Source: JABFRJ01 sp031409695
Lineage (GTDB): Bacteria > Pseudomonadota > Alphaproteobacteria > Rhizobiales > Hyphomicrobiaceae
Direction: 5' to 3'
NCBI GenBank assembly: GCA_031409695.1
Contig: JANNXS010000209.1
Span: 1-22,179, forward strand
Length of the DNA: 22,179 bases
The number at the start of each line of letters is the position of its first letter. Within the stretch, counting starts at the first letter, position 1. The notes below the pieces were generated by a model that worked only from the letters and a program-made list of their open reading frames with translations, did not search any database and was not told the origin of the DNA. This document shows, one piece after another, positions 15,563-22,179 of this stretch. A program made the position numbers and the translations under genes.

Positions 15563-16816
15563 ATGCGCCCGACCATCGACGGCCCAACCATTAACGGGCA
15601 ACGTGTCCTCGCCGATCTGCATGCGCTGCGCGCGATCGGGACACATAAAACGGGCGTTCATAAGCCGACACTATCGGCTGAACATGTGGCGTCGCTCGCC
15701 TGGCTTGAGACGCGCATGCGCGAGGCGAACCTCATTCCGGTGACCGATGGTATCGGCAATGTGCTTGGTCGCGCCAGCGGTTCACGTCGCACGCTGCTCG
15801 CGGGCTCGCACCTTGAGAGCCAGAACTATGCCGGCTGGCTGGATGGACCACTCGGTGTCGTCTACGCACTTGAGGCTGCCCGCGTCCTCAACGGCGACGC
15901 GCGCTTTGGCGGCGCTGTCGATGTGATCGCATTCTGCGACGAGGAGGGCCATTTCGGCCATTTCCTCGGCAGCCGGTCTTTTGTCGGGGGCGTCACCGGG
16001 GGCGTCAGCGAGGCCGACATCGATGCAGCCATCGACCGCACCAGCGGGCGCACCATGCGTGAGGGCCTCACGGCGGCAGGGTATGCTGGTCGCCCACGGC
16101 TCACTGTCGAAAAGGGTCGCTACGCCGGATACATCGAAGCGCACATCGAACAGGGCGAAAATCTGGAATCGTCGGGCCTTAAGATCGGCGTGGTCACGTC
16201 CATTGTTGGCATTTGGCAGTACCGCATCATCATCGACGGGGTGCAAAACCATGCTGGCACCACGCGCATGGCCATCCGGAAGGACGCAGGAGTTGCCGCC
16301 GTTCGCTTGCTGACCGACCTCCACGACTGCTTTCCGCGCCACATCGGACCGCGCACCGTGTGGACCGTTGGGCGCATCACGCTGGAACCAGGCGCACCCA
16401 GTATCATTCCTGGCCAGGCCGAAATCCTGTTCCAGATCCGCGACGACGAGATGGCAACGCTGCAGCGCCTCGAAGGCGTGTTGCGAGAGACAGTTGCGAC
16501 GCATAGCGCGAAAGGGCCGTGTCCGATGAAAGTCGAGAAACTGCGCGCGAGCGTGCCGGCGCATATGGATGCCGGGTTTCAGACGGCGATCGAGCGTGCC
16601 GTCGAAACCACCTGTCCGGGTAAATCGATGCGCCTCCCGAGCGGTGCCGGCCACGACGCCCAAGTGCTTTCAACCGTGATGCCGTCCGCCATGCTGTTCG
16701 TGCCGTCGATTGGCGGTATCTCGCACCACTGGACTGAGAACACGGCGGATGCCGACATTATTACGGGTGCAGATGTGTTTGTCTCAGCGTGTGCCGAAAT
16801 CCTGGCGGCAGCGTAG
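15563..16816 (+). CDS. M20-family zinc amidohydrolase (carbamoylase / allantoate amidohydrolase-like)
   Basis: Encodes 417 residues from ATG 15563, with AGGA about 7 bases upstream. The likely zinc ligands of the hydantoinase/carbamoylase group are visible: His 83 in AGSHLESQ, bridging Asp 94 in GWLDGPLG, Glu 127 (base) and Glu 128 in CDEEGHFG, His 194 in EAHIEQG and the C-terminal His in IGGISHHWTEN. GAGHDAQ is present before it. The family hydrolyses N-carbamoyl amino acids, allantoate or ureido compounds. Two departures from the commonest pattern stand out. The residue two after His 83 is Glu instead of Asp. The EEG segment is followed by HFGHFLGS instead of the usual ARF-containing stretch. 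It may be a distinct subfamily with an unknown substrate. It converges on moaE with a 3-bp gap. Confidence 0.82.
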   Translation: MRPTIDGPTINGQRVLADLHALRAIGTHKTGVHKPTLSAEHVASLAWLETRMREANLIPVTDGIGNVLGRASGSRRTLLAGSHLESQNYAGWLDGPLGVVYALEAARVLNGDARFGGAVDVIAFCDEEGHFGHFLGSRSFVGGVTGGVSEADIDAAIDRTSGRTMREGLTAAGYAGRPRLTVEKGRYAGYIEAHIEQGENLESSGLKIGVVTSIVGIWQYRIIIDGVQNHAGTTRMAIRKDAGVAAVRLLTDLHDCFPRHIGPRTVWTVGRITLEPGAPSIIPGQAEILFQIRDDEMATLQRLEGVLRETVATHSAKGPCPMKVEKLRASVPAHMDAGFQTAIERAVETTCPGKSMRLPSGAGHDAQVLSTVMPSAMLFVPSIGGISHHWTENTADADIITGADVFVSACAEILAAA

Positions 16817-16819
16817 GCC

Positions 16820-17275
16820 TTATGTTGTTACCCACCGCTTCAACGCGGTGTCATCGCTCTCGCGGGCATCGACCCAATGGCCGACACCGTCCGTGCCGGT
16901 TTCTTTTTTCCAGAACGGGGCGCGCGTCTTCAGGTAGTCCATCAGGAATTCGGCCGCCTCGAAGGCCGCGTGCCGATGGGGTGATGCCGTGACAACCAGT
17001 ACGATGTTGTCGCCGGGTTTCAAAGCGCCGACCCGGTGGACAATCAAGCTTGCCTGCAACGGCCAGCGCGCGTTTGCCTCGGCCTCCACCGCCGCGAGTT
17101 CGGCCTCCGTCATGCCCGGATAATGTTCGAGCATCATCGACGTGATCGGGCGTCCTCCGGACATGCCGCGGACGGTGCCCGTGAACGTGACCACGGCGCC
17201 AATATCAGTGCGGCTGGCTGAGAGTGCGCGCACTTCGTCAGAGAGGTCGAAGTCCTCCGTCTGCACGCGTATCAT
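16820..17275 (-). CDS. moaE: Molybdopterin synthase catalytic subunit MoaE
   Basis: Encodes 151 residues. MoaE with thiocarboxylated MoaD converts cyclic pyranopterin monophosphate to molybdopterin, inserting the dithiolene sulfurs. Visible marks: VVTFTGTVRGMSGG (29-42), LEHYPGM (49-55), IVHRVGALKPGD (78-89), VTASPHRHAAFEAAEFLMDYLKTRAPFWKKE with the catalytic lysine candidates 116 and 123, and a C-terminal WVDAR. Length is typical. Its start overlaps the thpR stop by 4 bp (ATGA), so it is probably translationally coupled to thpR. moaD, which commonly sits directly upstream of moaE, is absent from this window. Confidence 0.95.
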   Translation of the reverse strand: MIRVQTEDFDLSDEVRALSASRTDIGAVVTFTGTVRGMSGGRPITSMMLEHYPGMTEAELAAVEAEANARWPLQASLIVHRVGALKPGDNIVLVVTASPHRHAAFEAAEFLMDYLKTRAPFWKKETGTDGVGHWVDARESDDTALKRWVTT

Positions 17276-17832
17276 GCGTCATCCTCGTCGCCGCTGTAAG
17301 TGCCGAGAAATGGGAAGCTGTCGACAACGCCATAGGGGCCACCACCACCGTCGCGGGCCGACATCAAAACGGCCCGTTGCGGCCAAAAATCAGGAATCTT
17401 GAGCGCGCCCGACAGTTCGAGGAACTTGGCAACGATCACAGCCGACTCGCCGTCGAGGCGGGCGAGGGTGACATGCGGCACGAATTTGCGGACCCCGCGT
17501 TCGAGCCCGACGGTTCGGGCAGCATTTTCATGGGCGCGTTGGAGTTCGTCGAGTTCGGGCGTGCGCTCGACCGCTGCGTAGACGACGGTCGGGTGCTTGC
17601 CGCCGAACACACCTGTGCCGACAATCCGAATGCGCGGAGGCGGCAGTTGGATGTCAGCCAGCGCATGGGCGTATTCTTCGCCCTGGCGCCGCGAGATTTC
17701 TCCGGCAAACCGCAACGTTAGGTGCAGATCATCGGGCGCGACCCAACGCGCAGTCTCAAACGGCGCTTTCAGGGCCGCGAGCCGGAGGCGCGCCGTGTCT
17801 GGCAGTTCGAGTGCGGAAAAGAGACGGGGCAT
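17272..17832 (-). CDS. thpR: RNA 2',3'-cyclic phosphodiesterase (ThpR/LigT, 2H family)
   Basis: Encodes 186 residues from ATG at 17830-17832. The two HxTx motifs that define 2H phosphoesterases are DDLHLTLRF (His 37, Thr 39) and FVPHVTLARL (His 120, Thr 122). They hydrolyse 2',3'-cyclic phosphates on RNA, and family members can also ligate tRNA halves in vitro. The start MPRLFSALELPD is the usual family opening (R-L-F-x-A-x-x-L-P); the frame is open for 22 more codons upstream but those lack homology. It overlaps moaE by 4 bp and is divergent from lpxB across 205 bp. The pairing with moaE is functionally unexplained. Confidence 0.92.
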   Translation of the reverse strand: MPRLFSALELPDTARLRLAALKAPFETARWVAPDDLHLTLRFAGEISRRQGEEYAHALADIQLPPPRIRIVGTGVFGGKHPTVVYAAVERTPELDELQRAHENAARTVGLERGVRKFVPHVTLARLDGESAVIVAKFLELSGALKIPDFWPQRAVLMSARDGGGGPYGVVDSFPFLGTYSGDEDDA

Positions 17833-18037
17833 AGCCGCTCTTACACGCTGGCAAGGGTCTGCAAAAGGTGCGTTTGCCGGAACAAGGTCGCCAACCAAGC
17901 CGCCTGGTCACCATGTCAGGCCGCGGCACAGGTCCGCCCGGTTGAAACCGTGACGTGCCACCCCGCACCTGTTACCAGAACCGGCCGCTTGGTATTGCCA
18001 ATAGCAAGACAAGGCCAACTGCAGAACGAGAACCGGC

Positions 18038-19270
18038 ATGGCCAACGATCAGCATATCCGCACCATGACGATCTCTTCCTCAAAGCGTGAACTGCGCCTG
18101 TTCGTTATCGCGGGCGAGCATTCAGGCGATGCGCTCGGCGCCAAGCTGATGGAGCGCATCAATCAGGATGCACGCGGGCGTGTCCATTATCTCGGCGTTG
18201 GCGGCGACCTGATGCAGAAGCACGGCCTCGCCTCGCAATTCCCCATTTCTGACGTGGCCGTGATGGGGCCGCTGTCGATCCTGTCGCGCTTGCCGCGCAT
18301 TTTGCGCCGGATTTATCGCACCGTGGACGCAGCGGTGACGGCCGAGCCAGACGCGCTTTTGATCATCGATAGCCCAGAGTTCACTCACCCGATCGCCAAG
18401 CGCTTCAGGCGCAAACGGCCAAACGTGCCGATCATCGACTATGTCAGCCCGAGTGTCTGGGCTTGGCGTCCTGGCCGGGCCAAGAAAATGCGACGCTACG
18501 TTGACCATGTGCTCGCGTTACTCCCGTTCGAGCCAGCGGCACATGAGCGTCTTGGTGGGCCGCCGTGCACGTATGTCGGCCATCCCTTGATCGAGCAAAA
18601 GCCGTGGATCGATGGACTCGATCCCGCACCGTTGGCCAAACGCCTTGGCATCGGCGAGGGGCAACCCGTGTTGGTGGTTTTGCCGGGCTCGCGCCGCTCG
18701 GAGGCGGGCCGGCTGATGCAGCCGTTCGGAGACGCGCTGGCGTCCCTGCGTGTACGTGGGATCACACCGGCAGTGATCATTCCCGTGGTTGAGCATGTGC
18801 GTGATCAGATCGAGGCTGGCGTCGCCCAATGGTCCGTGCCAGTGCATCTTGTTACGGGCGATGATGACAAGTTCCGCGCCTTCAAGCTTGCCAAGGTGGC
18901 GCTCGCCGCCTCCGGCACTGTGACCCTCGAACTCGCGTTGGCCGGCACGCCTATGGTCGTTGCCTACAAGATGGACACTCTCGCGTGGCGCTTCCGCTTC
19001 CTCATGAAGGCGCACTCGATCGTGCTTGCCAACCTCGTACTCGGCCGCAACGCCTTCCCCGAGTTCCTGCAGGATAAAGTCAACGGCGAGGCACTGGCCG
19101 ACACACTCGCGCCACTGCTCACCGACAGCCCTGAGCGCGCGGCACAACTGGCGGCACTCGGCGAAATTCCTTGCCTCATGCTCCTTCCCGGTACGACGCC
19201 AAGCGAGGCTGCGGCCCGGATTGTCATCGAGCTCGCGGACGGCGGCCGAGCCGTTACGTCGAAGGCCTGA
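18038..19270 (+). CDS. lpxB: Lipid-A-disaccharide synthase
   Basis: Encodes 410 residues from ATG 18038; ATG 18065 would give 401, closer to usual. LpxB is a GT19 glycosyltransferase that joins UDP-2,3-diacylglucosamine to lipid X at the inner membrane to form the lipid A disaccharide. Motifs: LFVIAGEHSGDALGA (21-35), YLGVGGDLM (51-59), SDVAVMGP, IDSPEF (110-115), YVSPSVWAWRPGRAKKM (135-151), LPFEP, TYVGHPL, LPGSRRSEAGRL, and SGTVTLELALAGTPMVVAYK toward the C-terminus. All are intact. In many proteobacteria it follows fabZ-lpxA-lpxI; here it stands apart, opposite thpR. A non-coding stretch with a terminator follows. Confidence 0.94.
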   Translation: MANDQHIRTMTISSSKRELRLFVIAGEHSGDALGAKLMERINQDARGRVHYLGVGGDLMQKHGLASQFPISDVAVMGPLSILSRLPRILRRIYRTVDAAVTAEPDALLIIDSPEFTHPIAKRFRRKRPNVPIIDYVSPSVWAWRPGRAKKMRRYVDHVLALLPFEPAAHERLGGPPCTYVGHPLIEQKPWIDGLDPAPLAKRLGIGEGQPVLVVLPGSRRSEAGRLMQPFGDALASLRVRGITPAVIIPVVEHVRDQIEAGVAQWSVPVHLVTGDDDKFRAFKLAKVALAASGTVTLELALAGTPMVVAYKMDTLAWRFRFLMKAHSIVLANLVLGRNAFPEFLQDKVNGEALADTLAPLLTDSPERAAQLAALGEIPCLMLLPGTTPSEAAARIVIELADGGRAVTSKA

Positions 19271-19410
19271 CCGTAAGGATCAAGAAGGCGTGGCCGCGGA
19301 AAGTGTGGCGGCGAAACGGCTTGACTACAGAAATCCCGTTGAAAATGGTCTGCATCCGCGTCGCAATCGATTACGCCTAAAGTGCGAATCGCGTCCGGAG
19401 CAAAAGCGCG

Positions 19411-19593
19411 TATAGTCTTGGAGATGATCGCCACGGTCGGGGGGCCGGAACGGTGGTCAGGCCAAGCTTCAAGTTGCTCAGCGCGTGAAATCGCGGCAGT
19501 GCAAAAGAAACTTGGGGGATAGCTGCGCGCCCGCGTGGGTTGCCAGTAACTCGTAAAAAGCTGGTCCGGTGGCAACATCTGACCGGCTTTTTT
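19411..19593 (+). ncRNA. Candidate structured RNA or leader between lpxB and denD
   Basis: The 439-bp gap 19271-19709 has no convincing gene. Its first 140 bases show only a poor promoter-like TTGACT at 19321. TATAGT at 19411 could be a -10 box, but no matching -35 is seen. AGATG (19422-19426) and GCCAC (19430-19434) can pair with CATCT (19576-19580) and GTGGC (19569-19573), closing a roughly 160-base RNA. Inside, 19467-19477 can pair with GCAA (19501-19504) and CTTGGGG (19511-19517) around a CGCG/CGCG hairpin. GTTGCCA (19539-19545) offers an alternative partner for TGGCAAC (19570-19576), which is also in the loop of the terminator. Mutually exclusive pairings of this kind occur in attenuators, and the size and end-to-end pairing recall 6S RNA. 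Neither identity is shown. Confidence 0.4.
19558..19593 (+). terminator. Rho-independent terminator (possibly bidirectional)
   Basis: AAGCTGGTC (19558-19566) pairs with GACCGGCTT (19581-19589), 9 bp with one G-T, around a 14-base loop, followed by six T. The upstream AAAAA extends pairing into the T tract, so it could also act on the minus strand. It lies 288 bases after the lpxB stop and 116 bases before the denD start, so it may end the candidate RNA instead of lpxB mRNA. Confidence 0.8.
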
Positions 19594-19709
19594 CGTTTCA
19601 GGCACACGCGCTCCTGGCCCCCTGCCGTGCTAGCGCCCCGCGAATCCCTGTTTCTGTAGCCAGAGGGCTGCGCTAGGCTGTGCCCTAAACACTAACACGG
19701 AGCAGTGGC

Positions 19710-20696
19710 GTGAAGGTTCTCATCATCGGTGGCGCGGGCATGGTTGGGCGAAAGCTCGCAGAACGGCTTGCCAGGGACGGCCATCTTGGTGGCAAAGAGG
19801 TCAGCGAACTCACGCTTTACGATGTTGTGGCGGGACAGGCGCCGGCCGGCGCCCAGTTTCCCGTGCACATCAAGACCGGCGACCTTCCGGCGACTGGCGA
19901 AACGAACATGCTGGTGGCGAACATGCCCGACGTGATCTTCCACTTGGCAGCCATTGTCTCGGGAGAAGCCGAACAAGAGTTCGACAAAGGCTATCGCATC
20001 AATCTGGTCGGTACGCAGAACCTGCTTGAGAGTGTGCGACACGCCTATGTGGGCAACGCGAAGAAGCCGCGCGTAGTGTTCACGTCGTCGATTGCCGTAT
20101 TCGGCGCACCTTTCCCAGACAAGATCGGTGACGAATTCCTATCGGCACCGCTGACCAGCTATGGAACCCAAAAAGCCATCGGCGAACTGCTGGTCTCGGA
20201 CTATACGCGCAAAGGCATGCTCGACGGTATCTCGATCCGGCTGCCGACCATTTGTGTCCGCCCGGGCACGCCAAACAAGGCTGCGTCTGGCTTTTTCTCA
20301 AACATCATGCGTGAGCCGCTGGCCGGCAAGGAGGCCGTTCTGCCCGTGGGCGAGGACGTCTTGCATTGGCACGCCTCGCCGCGGGCTGCGGTCGGCTTCC
20401 TGCAGCACGCAGCCACCATCGATGGGGACAAACTTGGTCCGCGCCGGGCGTTGAGTATGCCGGGCCTGCCAGTGACGGTCGGGGCGCAGATTGAGGCGCT
20501 GCGCAAGGTGGCGGGAGAGGCGGTCGTGAAGCGTATTCGCCGAGAACCTGATCCATTCATCCTGAGCATTGTGTCTGGCTGGCCACGCAACTTCGACGCC
20601 AAGCGTGCCCTCGCGCTTGGCTTCAAAGCCGAGAACTCGTTTGAGGAGATTATCCGCGTGCATATTGAGGATGAACTGGGCGGCAAGATCGCCTGA
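19710..20696 (+). CDS. denD: NAD-dependent dehydrogenase of the SDR/epimerase family, D-erythronate dehydrogenase-like
   Basis: Encodes 328 residues from GTG 19710, with GGAG 7 bases upstream. Extended short-chain dehydrogenase: nucleotide motif GGAGMVG (7-13), FHLAAIVSGEAEQEFDKGYRINLVGT, VVFTSSIAVFG with catalytic Ser 126/127, and YGTQK with Tyr 151 and Lys 155. The pattern HLAAIVSGEAE and the RLPTICVRPGTPNKAASGFFSNIMREPL region are typical of DenD. DenD oxidises D-erythronate to 2-oxo-tetronate in tetronate breakdown. The usual partners (otnK/otnC/otnI kinase, decarboxylase and isomerase genes) are not in the window, so the substrate remains tentative. The GTG start is preceded by the terminator and candidate RNA described separately. 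Confidence 0.75.
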   Translation: MKVLIIGGAGMVGRKLAERLARDGHLGGKEVSELTLYDVVAGQAPAGAQFPVHIKTGDLPATGETNMLVANMPDVIFHLAAIVSGEAEQEFDKGYRINLVGTQNLLESVRHAYVGNAKKPRVVFTSSIAVFGAPFPDKIGDEFLSAPLTSYGTQKAIGELLVSDYTRKGMLDGISIRLPTICVRPGTPNKAASGFFSNIMREPLAGKEAVLPVGEDVLHWHASPRAAVGFLQHAATIDGDKLGPRRALSMPGLPVTVGAQIEALRKVAGEAVVKRIRREPDPFILSIVSGWPRNFDAKRALALGFKAENSFEEIIRVHIEDELGGKIA

Positions 20697-20751
20697 GGAA
20701 ATAGACAGGTGCAGCAAATAGGCATTCGTCGCCTAAACGCGCCTTTCGGCC

Positions 20752-20794
20752 CTCTCCCCGGGAACGATGGAGAGTGACGGATAGTCCGTGTCAC
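20752..20794. terminator. Two hairpins between convergent denD and the MBL-fold gene
   Basis: CTCTCC/GGAGAG (20752-20757 with 20769-20774, 6 bp) is followed immediately by ACGGA-TAG-TCCGT (20777-20789) inside an outer GTG/CAC pair ending at 20794. The convergent position suggests shared 3'-end function; no T run follows. The first hairpin may be a remnant of a CTCTCC-type intergenic repeat. Confidence 0.35.
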
Positions 20795-20807
20795 GGGCGT
20801 GATACGC

Positions 20808-20844
20808 GCTTCAAGTCACGAGCTTCAAGTCACGAGCTTCAAGT
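20808..20844. repeat. 14-bp tandem repeat overlapping the 3' end of the MBL-fold gene
   Basis: GCTTCAAGTCACGA occurs twice perfectly, followed by 9 bases of a third copy. The third copy contains the stop codon (20839-20841) of the minus-strand hydrolase, so the array extends outward from the end of that gene. Confidence 0.9.
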
Positions 20845-21891
20845 CCGGGCGAAGGTGACGGTTTGCTTGGTCTCGATGCGCTGGGCCTTGCCTTCGGCCA
20901 CCAGCCAGTTGGCGTGCGCCAGCGTCTCAGCCATGGCCATCATCAGCTGACCGTTGGCAACGGCATTGGCAAACAACTGCTTGGCGAGGTCGGCACCGGT
21001 CTTTGGTGTATCCATAAACGTCAGCAATTCATCGAGGCGTTTTTGATGATGCGCTTCAAGTTGACCGATGCGTGCGTGCAGTCCGTAGAACGGCAGACCG
21101 TGCGAGGGCAACACCAGCGTATCAGCCGGCAGTTTGGCTAAGCGCTTCAGTGAGGCCAGATAATCCTTCAGCGGATTACTAAGCGGCTGCGACGTAAACA
21201 CGCCAACAACAGGCGAGATCTTCGATAGGATCTGGTCGCCGGCAATCAAGATTTTATCCTTGGCGCAGTAAAACGAGGCGTGCTCTTCGGCATGGCCACC
21301 GTTGACCAGCACCTCCCAAGAGCGCCCGCCCATGGCGAAATGGTCGCCGTTGCGCAGGGTGACCACACTCATGGGTAGCGGATGATTGCGGAACGGCGAT
21401 GCCTCACGGGCTTGCATCATCTTGGTGACGCCGCGCTCAGAAATACCGTTGCGCATGAAGCCGCGTTTCTCGGCCTCGGCCATGGGCTTTAGGCCCTGTT
21501 CGCGCCAAAGCTGCGGCGCAAGCCATTCGGAATAGGTCATGTGGAGGCGGATATCGAGCATCTCGCACAGCCAGCCGGCGAGACCCACATGATCGGGGTG
21601 GCCGTGGGTACAGACGAGGCGCAACACAAGCTTGCCGCCGAGGCGTGTTGAAATCACGTCCTGCCAGATGGCGCGGCCTTGCTCCGTATCGGACCCGGTG
21701 TCGATGATCGTCCAACCGTCGCCATCCTCAAGCAGCCAGCAGTTGACGTGGTTAAGTACAAACGGCAGCGGCAGGCGCAACCAGATCAGCCCCTTGGAGA
21801 TTTCAATGCTATGACCGGGGTCGGGTGCGGTCTCGTGGAGATAGACAAGTGGCTGATCAGCCGTCGGCAGAACTGCCGGCACATCCCGCAT
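20839..21891 (-). CDS. Metallo-beta-lactamase-fold hydrolase with C-terminal winged helix
   Basis: Encodes 350 residues from ATG at 21889-21891, with AGGA 8-9 bases upstream; the frame is open further upstream but reads as low-homology sequence. The metal site motif THGHPDH (95-101) gives His 96, His 98, Asp 100 and His 101. Further ligands are seen in NGGHAEEHASFY, AGDQIL and SHGLPFYG. Preceding strands NHVNCWLLEDGDGWTIIDTG match the MBL fold. The C-terminal 70 residues (RLDELLTFMDTPKTGADLAKQLFA...) resemble the winged helix of LACTB2-like proteins. These are hydrolases of thioesters, lactones or RNA; the substrate is unknown. It converges on denD. The upstream 288 bp carry repeats and no gene. 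Confidence 0.87.
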   Translation of the reverse strand: MRDVPAVLPTADQPLVYLHETAPDPGHSIEISKGLIWLRLPLPFVLNHVNCWLLEDGDGWTIIDTGSDTEQGRAIWQDVISTRLGGKLVLRLVCTHGHPDHVGLAGWLCEMLDIRLHMTYSEWLAPQLWREQGLKPMAEAEKRGFMRNGISERGVTKMMQAREASPFRNHPLPMSVVTLRNGDHFAMGGRSWEVLVNGGHAEEHASFYCAKDKILIAGDQILSKISPVVGVFTSQPLSNPLKDYLASLKRLAKLPADTLVLPSHGLPFYGLHARIGQLEAHHQKRLDELLTFMDTPKTGADLAKQLFANAVANGQLMMAMAETLAHANWLVAEGKAQRIETKQTVTFART

Positions 21892-22033
21892 GATCCGATT
21901 CCTAAGTTGACGTTCGCGTAAGCCATTACCGCGGCGCACAGCGATGGCCAAGGCGGCAAGCCGCATAGGCCCCCGGCGCCTTAGGTATACCCCCAAAAGA
22001 TATCACGTTAAGGGCACGCGATCTGAGGCAAAC

Positions 22034-22107
22034 CAGTTGGGGTAAAACCATTGCGCCAGCTTGACGCCAGAGCAATACAATTCTCAACTGCGAAACCACC
22101 CCAACTG
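22034..22107. repeat. 10-bp inverted repeat with 54-base spacer upstream of the MBL-fold gene
   Basis: CAGTTGGGGT (22034-22043) and ACCCCAACTG (22098-22107) are perfect complements. The right arm forms the head of the palindromic repeat that follows, so the left arm may be a fragment of another copy in opposite orientation or half of a large stem. Confidence 0.6.
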
Positions 22108-22179
22108 TCATCCTGCCCCTCATGCCTTTGCGTGCGATGCACGACGTGGGCAGGACCCATGGTGAGGCCGGGCATTGCG
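22096..22179 (+). repeat. Third copy of the TGTCA-hairpin-CCCA repeat (runs to window edge)
   Basis: The head CCACCCCAACTGTCA leads into TCCTGCCC (22111-22118), which pairs perfectly with GGGCAGGA (22148-22155), followed by CCCATGG. Head and tail match the two copies in the serC-serA spacer, while the stem bases differ with compensating changes. The loop shares GACGTGGG at its end with copy 1. The element may continue beyond the window. Confidence 0.75.

Noticed and set aside
19467..19517. SRP RNA, because of GGTCAGGCC nearby.
   Set aside because: The conserved GGAAG...AGCAGCC loop of the SRP domain is absent.
19171..19607. Short open frames on both strands across the lpxB-denD gap as possible small genes.
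   Set aside because: They are mostly shadows of lpxB or pass through the terminator, with no ribosome site or recognisable protein features.

Overview
The window is chromosomal DNA from a GC-rich Gram-negative bacterium, most likely an alphaproteobacterium. The evidence is lpxB (lipid A), a two-gene serC-serA locus whose SerC is the long type usual in alphaproteobacteria, an outer-membrane beta-barrel of the beta-barrel porin 2 type, sufE, cvpA, and hairpin repeats of the TGTCA...CCCA kind. The order or genus cannot be fixed from sequence alone. Most genes are housekeeping or metabolic and are packed on both strands. No CRISPR array, prophage or complete mobile element is visible.

Layout. 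Bases 1-137 look like the right end of an IS5-family element, with the transposase C-terminus. The element abuts an alpha/beta hydrolase gene that has lost its 5' end (138-833). That gene overlaps tail-to-tail with a small two-helix membrane protein of unknown family. Then come cvpA, a universal stress protein, sufE and a covalent-flavin amine oxidase (solA/MSOX type), all on the plus strand, meeting ugd (UDP-glucose dehydrogenase) on the minus strand. A coupled pair of RNA methyltransferases (RlmI-like, TrmH-like) and tRNA-Arg(CCT) follow. Next are two envelope genes: an Asp-rich outer-membrane barrel and an exported von Willebrand A protein.

The minus-strand serC-serA block carries the first two steps of serine synthesis. 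serC has a short double-hairpin leader that sequesters its ribosome binding site, and the 232-bp serC-serA spacer is filled with inverted hairpin repeats. After it come yghU, a DUF4258 gene ending in a 12-bp tandem repeat, an M20 amidohydrolase, the overlapping thpR-moaE pair, lpxB, a 439-bp non-coding stretch ending in a strong terminator (candidate structured RNA), a DenD-type dehydrogenase and a metallo-beta-lactamase-fold hydrolase. The window ends in another copy of the hairpin repeat.

The less ordinary content is mostly non-coding. There are three copies of a palindromic repeat whose flanks are conserved while the stems differ and stay fully paired. There is the serC leader, and the candidate RNA or leader before denD. 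Five unrelated tandem duplications share a 12-14 bp period and sit at gene ends or in spacers. I see no multi-gene defence, biosynthetic or secretion system in the window.
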